From the NCBI GenBank assembly GCA_030411725.1, contig MU839837.1, positions 248,001-312,000 on the forward strand: a stretch of DNA of 64,000 bases, written 5' to 3'. The notes under the pieces were generated by a model, which was given only the letters and a program-made list of their open reading frames with translations, ran no database searches and had not been told where the DNA came from. This document shows, piece by piece, positions 23,656 through 36,688 of the stretch. The DNA is from Echria macrotheca. Lineage: Eukaryota > Ascomycota > Sordariomycetes > Sordariales > Schizotheciaceae. Position 1 is the stretch's first letter, and every line of letters begins with the position of its first letter. Made by a program: the position numbers and the translations under genes.

Positions 23656-24311
23656 TAATACGTAATTAGAGTCTAAAATAGCCGGAGTATATATATTTTA
23701 CGTTAAATCCTATAATAGCTATTTACAGTCCTTATAGCGCGTTTATACGTTATACGTGCGGTTTATAATAGTTAATTCCGTACGTAACCGATCAAAAAGT
23801 CCGATAAATCCGACATAATTAAACTAATAAATTTTAATTTTATAATATATTATTATATATAAATACCGGTAAATAATAATTAAAAATAAAATAAACTATT
23901 AAATACTGTTATCATTATCACTATTATATTTATAACTACTTTTCTTATACTTTATATATTTCATTATATTAATTAATTCAACTTATAAAAAAAAAAGCTT
24001 TTAAAAGTTTTTGCATTAAAAATAATATATTATATTTAACTAATAGTCAGACTACAGTAATCTTATAACAATTAGCACACCAATCCCACACCCAATAAAC
24101 CAACCTTCCAAAAGGATTACCAGAATTCTAAAATCAACACCTCAAAATCCTAACTGTAAATATATGCCAGCACAACCCGCCAGGGCCGTAACTAGTCTAG
24201 TCACTACCCTAACTACTGACTACCATAGTCTAGTCAATGCCTTAACTAATAACTTAACTACTATAGTCAGTAACTAGTAACTAATAACTACTAACTAATT
24301 TACCAACCCTA
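23656..24311 (-). mobile_element. Unassigned AT-rich stretch and family B fragment (B2)
   Basis: From about 24000 the sequence matches the end of family B in reverse (AATAATATATTATATTTAACTA, then AGTCAG/CTGACT repeats) and terminates in TTTACCAACCCTA at 24311. A 130-bp short element (24063-24192) interrupts the subterminal repeats. 23656-24000 is AT-rich and unassigned. Confidence 0.55.
24063..24192 (+). mobile_element. Solo-LTR-like short element, TGTCACGA type
   Basis: 130 bp, same length as the copy at 51453-51582, right end GGGCCGTAAC. Flanked by TAATC (24058-24062) and TAGTC (24193-24197), a 5-bp duplication differing by one G/A transition. The left end TTATAAC is what RIP would make of TCACGAC. 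Sits inside the B2 fragment. Confidence 0.6.
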
Positions 24312-24353
24312 TTTATAGCCTACCTAAATATATTTTTTATTATTAATTATTAC

Positions 24354-25616
24354 CAGGGTTAAGACATTAGTCCTTAATCAATAGTCCAGTAATCCGGACT
24401 ACTGTAGTCCAGTAATCAAAATCACGGCTGTAACTAAACTACCCGGACTACTAGTCCGGGTAATAACTAGACTACTAAACAAGTAGTCCGGGGGGTGAAT
24501 AAACTACCTAAACTACTAATCCGAACTACCAAACTACTGCGAAAATTAATTTTTATATTCAATTTAGTGATATTAAGGCGTTTTTCGCATAAAACCGAAC
24601 TTTTACAATAAAATAATTGGTTTTTTTTAAAAAAGATTTAAAGCTTATAATACAGCTTATAACCACTTATTTAACTTATAAGTTATTATAATATAATTAT
24701 ATAAACTGAACCTTTAATTAATAATTAAAAGTCCAGTTATATAAAAAGTTACAATTAGGCCAAAATAAAAACTTTAAGTTTTAACCACTTTCATTAAATC
24801 AAGGAATTATAATACTATAAAATGAACGTTACTAGCTATTAACTAGTAATATAATGGAATAGAAGCATATTTTAGATTTATATATTTTTAGTTTAATCTG
24901 GTATTTACGGTTTTTTTCGATTAAAATCTACTTTCTACCTTATTCCGACAGTATTTTTAAATAATCTTTAATACTCAAAGGCACGGTTTACTACTATATA
25001 TACTACTTAAAAGCTATATGAGTTAATTAGCTAAACTCCACTTTTAATTAATAATTTGAAATCCAGTTATATCAAAGGGCATAATTAACTCGAAATAAAA
25101 ACTCTGTATTTTAATTAATTCTAATAAGTGCAATAACAACAATAACGTAAAGTAAAAAACATCAAATATAAAGTAACGTTATACTAAGTTAGTATGCTAT
25201 ATAAAAAAAGTATTTCACTAAGCCAATTTCGTAATATTCCTATTTTAAAGGTATTCTATCACCTTTACAATAAAGTTAAAGTATAAAAATAACAAGTCAA
25301 AATCGGAAATTTAGCTAATAAATGCATCGTTCACTTTATTTGCTACTATTAATATAATATATACCTATATTAGTAATAATAAATTAATTAATTAATTAAT
25401 AAACCTATTATAATAATTAAAAAATAAATCCTATATTAAGAGGTGAACTACTAATCTAAACTAGTAACTACAGTAGTCAAGTAATGCGGACTACTAGTCC
25501 AGGGGGTGACTAGACTACTGGACTAGTAGTCCGGGTCGTAACTAGACTACCGGACTAATAATCCGTGCTGTGACTAGACTACTATAACTAGTAGTCCAGA
25601 CTAAATTCCAACCCTA
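24354..25616 (+). mobile_element. Family A copy A2
   Basis: 1263 bp from CAGGGTTAAGACATTAG to CTAAATTCCAACCCTA. Flanking 8-mers ATTATTAC and GTTATTAC differ by one G/A transition, so the duplication itself has been mutated. Subterminal CCGG repeats present; more decayed than A1. Confidence 0.78.
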
Positions 25617-26003
25617 GTTATTACGCTTCATGGACTTTTAAAAGGGTATTTAAAATAGAGATTTTCACTTATACCTAATTCCAAATTTTTACACAATTCA
25701 ATTTCTAATCATTTTTTTTAAATCCTAAATTAACGTAAAAACTTAAAATAAGTTATATATATAAAATATAACAAAAACTTCTACTATAAGGATAATACAC
25801 ATTTAGTAATTACTATGTTTATAAGTATTAAGGGTAAAGAAATAATAAAAACCGGAATTGCTATTAGTAAATATACTAATAGTGGAAAGGTTTATATTCT
25901 AAGTAAAGCCAAATATTACTAATCATATGTAAGTGGTTTTGATTTGAAGTGAAAAGGTTTACTAGCGTTTTAAGTTTTTATTGGAAATTGATATCGCTAT
26001 TTA
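25617..26003 (-). repeat. Family B fragment, left of A3
   Basis: AT-rich remnant matching the interior of B in reverse, ending GGAAATTGATATCGCTATTTA, a motif also found at about 35021-35043 in fragment B4. Confidence 0.5.
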
Positions 26004-27348
26004 CAGGGTTGGGATTTAGTCCGGACTACTAGTCATTAGTCCGGACTACTAGTCACAGTAGTCTAGTCACAGCCCAAACTACTAGTCCGGGAGTCTAGTC
26101 ACAACCCGGACTACTAATCCAGTAGTCTAGTCATCCCCCGGACTAGTAGTCCGGACTACTTAACTACTATAGTCACTAGTCCGGACTAGTAGTCCACCCC
26201 TTAATATAGTATTTTTAATTTTTAATTATCATATTAAGCTTATTAATTAATTATCCGATTATTATTACTAATATAAGCTTTCTAATACATTAATATTAGT
26301 TAATAAAACTAATAATCTATTATTTATCAAGTGTAATAAGTTCTGTAGTTGATAGATTGTATTTTGTTTTCTTGCTTTTTAAAATACAAAATGCCTTAAA
26401 ATCGAAATATTACGAAATTGGCTTAGTAAAAAATATACTTAAGGTGCTTTACTAGTGTAGTATAAAGCTATTTCCTAGTTAGTATTTTTTTACTTTTTAT
26501 TATTATAGCTTTTAGACTTACTAGAATCGATTAAAATACGAAGTTCTTATTTCGAGCCAATTGCAAGTTTTTATACAACTGGATTTTAAATCGATAATTA
26601 CAAATCGACATTATGTAATTAATTTAAAGTAGCCCCTCAATACTATATATACCAATATACTTTACCTCTTCGCTCTGAAATCCATTTAAAAGTAGTATGG
26701 GAATAGGGTAAAAAGTATGTTTTTATCGGAGAAAACACTTAAATGCTTATTATTACAAGATGGGGTTAAAAAAATATTAATGCAAAATTGAGTAGTATTT
26801 TATTATACTACTACTTACTAAGTAGTAACTTCTAATTTTCAATATTATATTTCCTCAGTTTAATAAAAGTAGTTAAAAACGAAAGTTGTTATTTTAACTC
26901 AACTATAACGTTTTATACAAGTCGATTTTTAATTATTAATTAAAGTTGCAACTTACGTAATTATATTATAATATGTTATAAGCTATATATATAGTTTTAG
27001 CCTTTATTATAGGCCTTAAACCTATTTTGTAAAACTAATTTTATTATAGCAAAAACTTCGGTTTTATACAAAAAGTGCCCAAAAAGCCTATTTTATAGGA
27101 AGTAAAGTCAGAAAAAAAAATATTAAATTAATTAATAATTTGAAATTTAAATATATTTTTTGAGGTAGTCCAGTAGTTTGGACTACTAGTCACAGTAGTC
27201 TAGTCACCCCCCGAACTAGTAGTCCAGGTAGTCTAGTCACTAGCCGGACTACTAATCCAGTAGTCTAGTCACGGCTGTGATTCTGACTACTGGACTACAG
27301 TAGTCCGGACTACTGGACTAATGACTAAGGACTAATGTCCCAACCCTG
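26004..27348 (-). mobile_element. Family A copy A3, reversed, no TSD
   Basis: 1345 bp, from CAGGGTTGGGATTTAGTCC to GACTAATGTCCCAACCCTG, the mirror order of A1. Flanks (GCTATTTA and TCAGCAGG) do not match, and the two sides are family B pieces in opposite orientation, so the locus was probably rearranged by recombination between copies. Confidence 0.75.
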
Positions 27349-27632
27349 TCAGCAGGTTTACTAAGTATAATTTAACTCTTACCACTTCTTACCGTTTATA
27401 CCCGTTTGCGTAGTAATTATTCAATGTCTTTATTACCTTATATTATAATTGTAAGCCATAAATCTTATATATAACTTACTTTAAGCTTTCAAGTTAATTT
27501 GGAACTATGAGAAATAATTAGAAATCGAAGTGTATAAAAATATTACAATTATGTCAAAATAGAAATATCGATTTCAAATACCCTTTAAAACTCTACTAAG
27601 CATGATAACTTATAATTAAAAACACTTATAGG
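27349..27632 (+). repeat. Family B fragment, right of A3
   Basis: Matches forward B around GTAGTAATTA and CGTAATAAC. It is opposite in orientation to the fragment on the other side of A3. Confidence 0.5.
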
Positions 27633-28798
27633 CAGGGGTGGGACATTGGTTCTTAGTTATTAGTCCGGTAGTCCCACTACCGAACTACTACGAAAATTAA
27701 ATTTTAAATTATTAATTAAAAACGTGATTTTCCTAGGGTTCTCTCTTATAAAATCGGCTTTTCAAACACCTTTCCGATAAAAACACACTTTTTACTATAG
27801 TACCATAGGATTTTTTTCAATTCGATTTGAGGCTTATGATAGAACTCATAACCATCTACTTGACCTATACGTTACTATAAGATAACCACGCTAACTGAAT
27901 TTTTAGTTAATGATTAGAAATCCACTTGTGCAAATAGGTACAACTGGGTTAAAATAGCAACTTCATTTTGTAACTACTTTTATTGAATCGAATAATTATA
28001 ATAATATAAAATGAAAGTTACTATCTATTAAGTAATGGTTTAATACAATAATAGAATATTTTAGATTTATAGTTCTCCTCGCCAATCTTATAATAATAAT
28101 CTTTGCGAGGTTTTTCTTTCGATAAAAATATACTTTTCTCCCTATTTCCATCATACTTCTAAATAAACCCTATTCCCAGGAGGTAATTTATGCTACTATA
28201 TATAGTAGTATCTCAGAGCTATTTTAACTTAATTAAGTGGACTAGACTTTTAATTCAAGATTTAAAATCCAATACATCAAAAGGTGTAATTGGCTCGAAA
28301 TACAAACTTTGTATTTTAATCGATTCTAGTAAATCCAGTAGCTATAATAACAAATAGTAAAAATGCTCACTATGGAATAACGTTATACTAGGTTAGTAAG
28401 GAACTTTAAATATTCATTTTACTAAGTTAAATTTGTAACACTTTTACTTTAAGGCTTTTTATAGTATAAAATCTATCAATATACTAAAAATTATCGGCTA
28501 GAAAACTTATTCTAAGGAAATAAGGAAATTGGAAATAAGCTTAATATGTGGATTGTTACGGCGTGGTCCTTCGACTACTCACGTGACCTGATTCTGCCGA
28601 AAGCGGTGTGGCGTAACCCCACCACACCGCATATACCTTAGATAGATCGAAGGAAAATCCCCTCTACATTTTCCTTCTCCTTTTCTCTCCAGCTCGGAAT
28701 TGTACTATTTTACTGGATTTTCTGCAGCTACGCTCTAGATTCCGTGATCGTAACATGAATTATTAATTTAATCAGCTCTTGTTAGTCTAATTAACATA
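27633..28798 (+). mobile_element. Family A copy A11, 5' part, interrupted
   Basis: Begins CAGGGGTGGGACATTGG and follows the family A interior, but the left subterminal array is much reduced. It is interrupted by the 202-bp element at 28554 and then by copy A4. A short continuation (CTAATATATAGCTTA) follows A4 at 31369. Confidence 0.6.
28554..28755. mobile_element. 202-bp TGTTACGG...CGTAACA element (F1)
   Basis: Inverted ends TGTTACGG / CGTAACA. Flanks TGGAT and TGAAT form a 5-bp duplication with one G/A transition. Base composition is near normal, unlike the surroundings, so insertion was recent relative to RIP. TG...CA ends with a 5-bp duplication fit a solo LTR of a Ty3/gypsy-type element; a small TIR element is the alternative. 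Same length class as 44717-44919. Confidence 0.68.
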
Positions 28799-31368
28799 TA
28801 GGGTTGGGATTTAGTCCGGACTAGTAGTTAGTAGTCCGGACTAGTAGTCTAGCCCTTAATATAGTATTTTAATTTTTAATTACTATATACGACCTATTAA
28901 CTGATTATTTTGATTATTATTACTACTATAGGTTACATATTATATTATTATTAGTAAATAAAATCAATCATGACTTATTAGGCTTTTATTATAGTGATAA
29001 ATTATATTCTTTTGTGTCAAACGCTTTTAAAATAAAGAAAATATACTTATTTTTAAGATATAATACAATCAAGCGATAGAAATAAAATATTTTACGTAAT
29101 ATATAGCTTCATACAGGGTTGGTAAAGTAGTCAGTAGTCATTAGTCAGTAGTCACTGACTACAGTAGTCAGTAGTCATTAGTTAGGGCATTGACTAGACT
29201 ATAGTAGTTAGTAGTCAGGGCACTGACTAGACTACAGTAGTCAGTAGTCAGGGTAGTGACTAGACTACAGTAGTCAGTAGTCTGACTACTGACTACTGTA
29301 GTCTGACTACTAGTCAAATATAATATATTATTTTTATTCGTAAAATGATTAAAAGCCTATTAATACCATAGATTTAATACTTATTTATGGTAATAATAAT
29401 ACACAACATACTATATAAGGGGTAGTAATATATTTCTTATTGATTAAAAAAAAGCATGACTAATTATCGAAATTATTAGCTTTTATTAAGAGTCTTTTAA
29501 TAAGAGCAATCGTAATTTATATGCTTTATAACGTAAAATTGAGTTTTATCAGCCTTTGCGTTATAATTATTTAATTCTGAAAATTTATAACATATGCTTA
29601 TAATACTCTATACCTTACCTATAAGCTAGTTATATATTATTATATAAGCCGGACTTTTAGTATAAAATCTGAAATCCTTAAGTACGAAAAGTCTTAATAA
29701 GAGTTAAATAGCGATATCGATTTCTAATAAGTTTTTAAACCCGTAATAAGCGTATTAACTTAACATAAAAAGTAGTTATATATAATTAGCACTATTTTAT
29801 TTTATTTAGCATAAAAATGTTTTTACTTTTAGTAGGTTTACTAATAAATATAACGATTTTAGTTATTTTTTACTCTTTATTCCGGTTAGAGTAGTAATTA
29901 ATAAATCCTCCTTAGGCTTATAGTAGAATTAAATAATATCTTTTACATATACAACTTATTTCAAGCTTTTATATTAATTCTGAATTTTAAAAAGTAATTA
30001 GAAATCGAAATGTATAAAAAGATGCAATTAAATCAAAGTGGAAATACCAATTTCAAATACCTTGTTAAAAATTCACTAAGCGTAATAACCTACAATTAAA
30101 AATACTTATAGGTAGGTTACAAATACTACTATCAACTACTATAAAAGTATTCTACCTTCCTCTATAATTAAAACTGTTATTTAACTATTTAATACATTTT
30201 TACTAGAAGTAAGCTATTTATAATTATAAAGGTAGTGAAAAGAGCGACTCTACACGTTAATTATATATAATTAAATTATCAAAGATGGTTAATTTGATAT
30301 TTAATCCTTTAATTTAAATTATAATAATTATTACTTATATACTACTACTAGATATTACTTATAAAGCGATTACTAATAATTATTTAGAGTAATTATTATT
30401 TTTATCAATTTTATCTATTCACTACTGTAGTCAGACTACTGACTACAGTAGTCACAGTAGTCTAGTCAGTAGTCAAGGTACTGACTAGACTACAGTAGTC
30501 GTAGTCAGGGCAGTGACTAGACTACTGTAGTCAGTAGTCTGACTACTGACTACAGTAGTCTGACTAATTCCCAACCCTGGCTTCATATAATATGAACTAT
30601 TTATTACGGTTTTTTATATTTATTTTTCGTACCCCCTGGATTAATTATAAAGGGTTGTAAATTAAGGTTTTTATTTCGAGCTAATTGCGCCTTTTTATAT
30701 AACTGGATTTTAAATCGTTGATTAAAAATCGAGTTTATTTAATTAAGTTAAAATAGGGTATACGTAGTATATAGAGTATTGTATCTAACTACCGAGCACT
30801 AAACTTTATTTAATGATAGTATGGAATAGGGAGAAAACTTTATTTTGTATTAAATGAATTCCTAAATGAATTATTATTGCAAAATTAGCTAGGAAAACTA
30901 GAAATTTAAAATGGAGTATTATTTTATTATGTTACTACATAACAAGTATTAACCTTCGTTTGTAATATTAGTACTCTTAGATTTAATAAAAGTAGTTAAA
31001 AATTAAAGTTGTTATTTTAACCTAATTGTTACTTTTTATATAAGTAGATTTCGATTTACTAATTGCAATTTTAATTTACGTACTAATATTTTAAGAATGT
31101 ATTAGTTATATAAATAGTTATAAGCCTTATTATATGTTTTAAACTTCTTTTGAAAAACTAATAGTATTGTAGTAAAAGGGTTAATTTTAGAGAAAAACGC
31201 GTAAATACCTATTTTATAGGAAATAATCTTGGGGGAAAAACCTTATATTTAATTAGTAATTTAAAATTTAACATTACTTATTTTTTTTTAGGTTGTCCAG
31301 TAGTCAGGACTAATAATCCAATAGTTTAAATTACTAGGCTAATAATTATAGATTAATACCTAACTTTA
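28799..31368 (-). mobile_element. Family A copy A4 (old), carrying nested B3
   Basis: Left end TAGGGTTGGGATTTAGTCC, degenerate right end CCTAACTTTA. The flanking 8-mers TTAACATA and CTAATATA differ only by two C/T transitions. Without B3 the element is about 1.1 kb. It sits inside A11, so three levels of nesting are visible here. Confidence 0.68.
29114..30579 (+). mobile_element. Family B copy B3 (exact TSD), nested in A4
   Basis: 1466 bp, CAGGGTTGGTAAAGTAGTC to CTAATTCCCAACCCTG, with an exact 8-bp duplication GCTTCATA (29106-29113, 30580-30587). Subterminal AGTCAGTAGTC arrays at both ends. Younger than A4, which it splits. Confidence 0.85.
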
Positions 31369-31376
31369 CTAATATA

Positions 31377-32403
31377 TAGCTTACCAAACTTTGAAAGAAA
31401 CCGACACCTACGCATCTGCTCGAGGAAACGTCTAAAATCGAAGCGGAAACTTGGAAATAGTCGATAACTTAATTATCTCGGCCCCTATAGGGTCGAAGAA
31501 GCAGCGTAAACGCAGCGCGCGCGGCGTAAGGCCGCTTAAGGACAACTAAGCAACCGTTTTATTTACTTCTCCGTAGTGAAAATTTTATAGATGTAGAGAT
31601 GGTAGAAAGTTTTTACTGCCCGTTACGGGCTAATTAGGATAGTGGAAGCGCCTTAAGTATAGGGTAAGCTTATAATAAAAGCGTAATAGTAAAGGGTAAA
31701 TTTAATAACGTTGATAATAATAATACTTTTAACTATAATATTAAAAATATGACCTTAAAGTAGTAATTAACCGTTATAGTTACCCTTTATAGGTAAGTTT
31801 TAATATAAATATATATTTATAATAAGGAAAAAGTGGATTTTAAAGTATTTAAAATAATTACCTACTTTTTAGAGTAAGTAAAAGTTACTTATAAGCTTTT
31901 GGGTAAAAAGCGATTTAGTAAAAAATAGGAAAAGAAAAATATAATAAAGGTAGTTTTTAATTAACTTAAGGCTATTAAGTAGAAGATTAATATGTAAGGC
32001 GACGGCGTAGTAAAGGTGGATTAATCTACGTTTTTAAAGGTATAAAGTTAGGTTTAAGTTGTAATGTAGTTAGTAAGTGCGAAATATATTCCTAAAGTAT
32101 ATATACTTAAAGTTATAATATAAATTAGTTAGAAGAAGGAGGATAATAAATGGATGAATAAATAAGTAGTAGATATAGTTAATAAAGCTTTGTTAATAAA
32201 TATTAGAGGAATTGCGACTTTAATATATATACGTATTACGTATTATTTATTTAATAGTAATTAAAAGGTTATATTTAAAATTAAGAATAATAAAAAATAT
32301 ATAAAAATTAATATGGTTTAAGTAAAAAGGGCGTTTAATAGTAAAATAATTATAATTTGTAAAGGCTATATAGTTATTACTTATAAATTAAATTTATAAT
32401 AAG
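31377..32403 (+). mobile_element. LINE-like element E, 5' part (E')
   Basis: Matches the reverse complement of about 38200-39116 over some 900 bp, starting with CTCGGCCCCTATAGGGTCG near 31479; about 100 bp of extra 5' sequence lies to the left. Near 31590 GATGGTAGAAAGT aligns with the ATGGCAGAAAGTC of copy E, a possible ORF1 start. The remainder is RIP-decayed. Cut off at copy A5. Confidence 0.6.
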
Positions 32404-33676
32404 CAGGGTTGGGATTTAGTCCGGACTACTAGTCATTAGTCCGGACTACTAGTCACAGTAGTCTAGTCACAGCCCGGACTGCTAGTCCAGTAGTCTAGTC
32501 ACCCCCCGGACTACTAGTCCGGACTAGTAGTCCACCCCTTAATATAGTATTTTTTATTTTTAATTACTATATTAGGCCTATTAATTAAGTAATTTAATTA
32601 TTATTACTAGTATAAGCTATATATTATAGTAATATTACCTAATAAAATTAATCATATATTTATTAAGCTTATTATTACTTATTTTCTTATTTTCTTATTT
32701 TCCTATTTCCTTATAATCGGTTCCGTAGCTAATAGGTGTTTGATTTTGTTTTCTACTTTTAAAGTATAAAATGTCTTAAAGTGAAAATATTACAAAACTG
32801 GCTTAGTAAAAAATATATTTCAAATGGCTTACTACTTTAGTATAATGTTATTTCCTGATTGGTGTTTTTTACTTTTAGTTACTATAGCTATTGGATTTAT
32901 TAAAGCCGATTAAAATATAAAGTTCTTATTTCGAGCCAATTGCAGCTTTTTATATCACTAGATTTTAAATCGTTAATTAAAAATCGAGTTTACTTAATTA
33001 ACTTGAAATAGCTTATGGGTAGTTTATGGGGTAGTATACCTCGTCATTTAGCACTCAGGGTGATTTAAAAGTAGTACAGGAATAGAGAGAAAATTATATT
33101 TTTATCAAAAAAACCCTAAAAGGATCATTTACAAGACTGGCCTGGAAAAATATAAGTCTAAAATGGGCTATTATTTTAGTATATTACTACTTAACAAGTA
33201 GTAATTTTCATTTTGTTATATTACAGTTACTCAATTTAATAAAAGTAGTTAAAAATTGAAGTTGTTATTTTGAACCAATTGTAGCTTATTGTGGAAGTGG
33301 ATTTTCTGATAATTAATTAAAAACTGAATTCACGTAATTATATTATAATAACTTATAGATTAAATAAATAGTTATAAGCTTTATTATGAGCCTTAAATCC
33401 ATTTAAAACAGCTTATAGTATTATAGCAAAAAGTTTAATTTTATAAAAAAAAGTGCTATAAAAGCTAATTTTATAAAAAATAACCGTGGGAAAAATAAAA
33501 AACTATATAATCAGTAAATATAATTATTTAATTAATATTTTAATTTTTAATTTTTACAGTAGTCCAGTAGTCCGGACTACTAGTCCGGGAGTCTAGTCAC
33601 GGCCGTGATTCTGACTACTGGACTACAGTAGTCCGGACTACCGGACTAATGACTTAGGACTAATGTCCCAACCCTG
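32404..33676 (-). mobile_element. Family A copy A5, reversed
   Basis: 1273 bp, CAGGGTTGGGATTTAGTCC to GACTAATGTCCCAACCCTG. Flanks ATAATAAG and ATTATAAG match 7 of 8. Confidence 0.75.
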
Positions 33677-34229
33677 ATTATAAGCAACTAATAAGCGAAT
33701 ACATAAGAAAATACTAAAATACACAAAAGAAAGAATTAATTATAACTACTTTAAGGTGTTGTAACCCATATGTATATATACCCTTAAAAAGGCAAAATTA
33801 TCAATTTAAAAGAATATTACCGGATTCACTTAGTAAGGTAAAAGGTAATCAGTTCATATATTTGGTTTTATTACTACCTACGTATACGTATTTTTCAATT
33901 TTAGTTAACGTATTTATTGGATTCATTGAAGGCAGCTGAAAATCGAAAGGGTTATATTGAGCTAATTGCAACTTTTTACACATACAGATTTCGATTGTAT
34001 TTAAAAGCCCCGAATTAGGTAATTATATATAATTAACTTATGGATAAAGTAAATAGTATTATCTCATAAGGTAATAATGCTATAGGCTATAGCTGACTAA
34101 TACAATTAGTATTCAGCGTGAAAAGGTTAAAAGTAGTAAAATGGGCTGTTTTAATCTATATATCCATTAAATATTGAAATGTTATTATAAGATATATTTT
34201 ACGTATATAACTGCTTATATAGCGGTACA
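33677..34229. repeat. R3 repeat, copy 2
   Basis: Matches 14096-14650. Shares the AGCTAATTGCAACTTTT module and the CTACGTATACGTATTTTT stretch. Interrupted by B4. Confidence 0.5.
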
Positions 34230-35351
34230 CAGGGTTGGCAATTAGTCAGACTACTGTAGTCTAGTTAGTACCCTGACTACTGACTACTAGACTACTGACT
34301 AGACTACTGTGACTACTGTAGTCAGTGGGTAAAAATAATAAAAGTAATTATTATTTTAAATAATTATTAGTAATCGCTTTATAATTAAAGTTTAGTAGTA
34401 ATATATAAGTAATAATTATTATAATTTAATTTAAAGGGTTAAATATTTGATTAACCACCGTTAACCAATTAATTATATAATTAATGTATAGAGTCACTTT
34501 TTTTACTGCTTTGTTAAATAGCTCACTCCTAGAAAAAAAAGTATTAAATAGTTAAATAACAACTTTAACTATACGAAAAGGTAAAATATTTTTATATTAG
34601 CCAATAGTAATATTTGTAACTTGCCTATAACTATTTTTAATTATAATATATTAAGCTTAGTGAATTTTTTTAAACCGGTATTTGAAATTAGTATTTTTAC
34701 TTTGACCTAATTGCAACTTTTTATACACCTCGATTTCTAATCACTTCTTACAATTCAAAACCAATATAAAAGCTTCCATAAAATAAATTGTATATATAAA
34801 AGATAATATATATTCCCACTATAAGCCCAAGAAAAACTCATTAATTACCACTTTTAGTGGAATAAAGAGTAAAATATGGTTAAAATCGTTATCATTATTA
34901 GTAAGCTTACTAAAACTAAGAAGAATTTAGGCCAAATAACATATAATAGTGCTAATTATATGTAACTACTTTTTTTTTAAGTTAATACGCTTATTACGTG
35001 TTTAAAAACTCACTGGAAATTGATATCGCTATTTACCTGTAATTACGACTTTTCGTATTTTCGGATTTTAAATTCTATATTTAAAGTCCGGCTTATATAA
35101 TAATATACAATCAGCTTATGGGTAAGCTATATAGTATTTTAAGCATGTGGTATATATTTTCAGAGTTAAATAATTATAACGCAAAGGCTGACACAATTCA
35201 GTTTTACGCTATAAAACATATAAATTATTTTTATTTTTATTAAAAAGCTTCTAATAAAAGCTGATAATTTCGATAATTACTTATGCTCGTTTCTTAATTA
35301 ACAAGAAATATATTATTACCCTTCATATAGTATATTGTGTATTATTATGAT
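34230..35351 (-). mobile_element. Family B copy B4, reversed, 3' part missing
   Basis: Starts CAGGGTTGGCAATTAGTC and follows reversed family B to about 35351, where A6 begins. The distal end is not found after A6. Confidence 0.65.
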
Positions 35352-36635
35352 CAGGGTTGGGACATTAGTCCTTAGTCATTAGTCCAGTAGTCCGGACTAC
35401 TGTAGTCCAGTAGTCAGAATCACGGCCGTGACTAGACTACTGGACTAGTAGTCCGGGGGGTGACTAGACTGCCTGGACTAGTAGTCCGGACTACTACGAA
35501 AATTAAATTTTAAATTATATAAAGGCACTTTTCCAAAAATAAACGAACTTTTTACTATAATACTACTAATTTTCCCAAATAAGTTTAAGGCCTATAATAC
35601 GGCTTATAGCTATATATCCGGCTTATCAGTTATTATATTATAATTACGTAAATTACAGGTTTAATTAATAATTAAAAATCTACTTGTACAAAAAGCTACA
35701 ATTGCATTAAAATAACAACTTCGGTTTGTAACTACTTTTATTGAATTAAGGAACTATAATATTAAATAATAAAAGTTACTACTTAGGAAGTAATAATGTA
35801 ATATAATAATACTTAATTTTGTATTGCTATTTTTGTAGCTTAATCTTAAAACAATAAGCATTTTAGTATTTTTTGCGATAAAAAGATTTTTTTACCCTAT
35901 TTTTATACTATATTTAAATAGATTCTAAGGTTAAAAGGTAAGATATACTGCTAAATATAGTATCTAAAAGCTATTTTAAATTAATTACGTAAACTTAACT
36001 TTTAATTAAGGATTTAAAATCCCGCTGTATAAGAACTTACAATTAGCTCAAAATAAACACTTCATAATTTAATCGATTTTAGTAAGTCTAATAGCTATAG
36101 TAACAAAAAGTAAAAAATACTAACTAGGAACTTACTTTATACTAAACTGTAAGGTATTATAAATATATTTTTTACTAACCTAATTTTGTAATATTTCCAT
36201 TTAATGCATTTTTATTATCTTTTTTTATTTATAATATAGAAACAACAGGTAAAAAGTGGAAAATTTACTTACAAACACAGTAAAATAGGTAAAACGTAGC
36301 AATAATAAGCTTAATAAGTAAATTATTAGTTATATTAGCTAATATTAATATATTATATAGCTTATATTAGTAATAATAATGAAAATAATTAATTAATAAG
36401 TTTAATTTAGTGATTAAAAATTAAAAATACCCTATTAAGGGGTGGATTACTAGTCCGGACTAGTAACTATAGTAGTTAAGTAGTCCGGATTACTAGTCCG
36501 GGGGGTGACTAGACTACTGGACTAGTAGTCCGGGTTGTGACTAGACTACCGGACTAGTAGTTTGGGCTGTGACTAGACTACTGTGACTAGTAGTCCGGAC
36601 TAATGACTAGTAGTCCGGACTAAATCCCAACCCTG
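35352..36635 (+). mobile_element. Family A copy A6, no TSD
   Basis: 1284 bp, CAGGGTTGGGACATTAG to CTAAATCCCAACCCTG. Flanks ATTATGAT and CCTGCTGA do not match, pointing to deletion or recombination next to it. Confidence 0.75.
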
Positions 36636-36688
36636 CCTGCTGAAATCCAAAGCCTTTTACATTAAATAGAAAACAATAATACTAGTTA

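Noticed and set aside
24012..24060. Separate origin or satellite array in AT-rich sequence
   Set aside because: Explained as the inner end of a reversed family B element.
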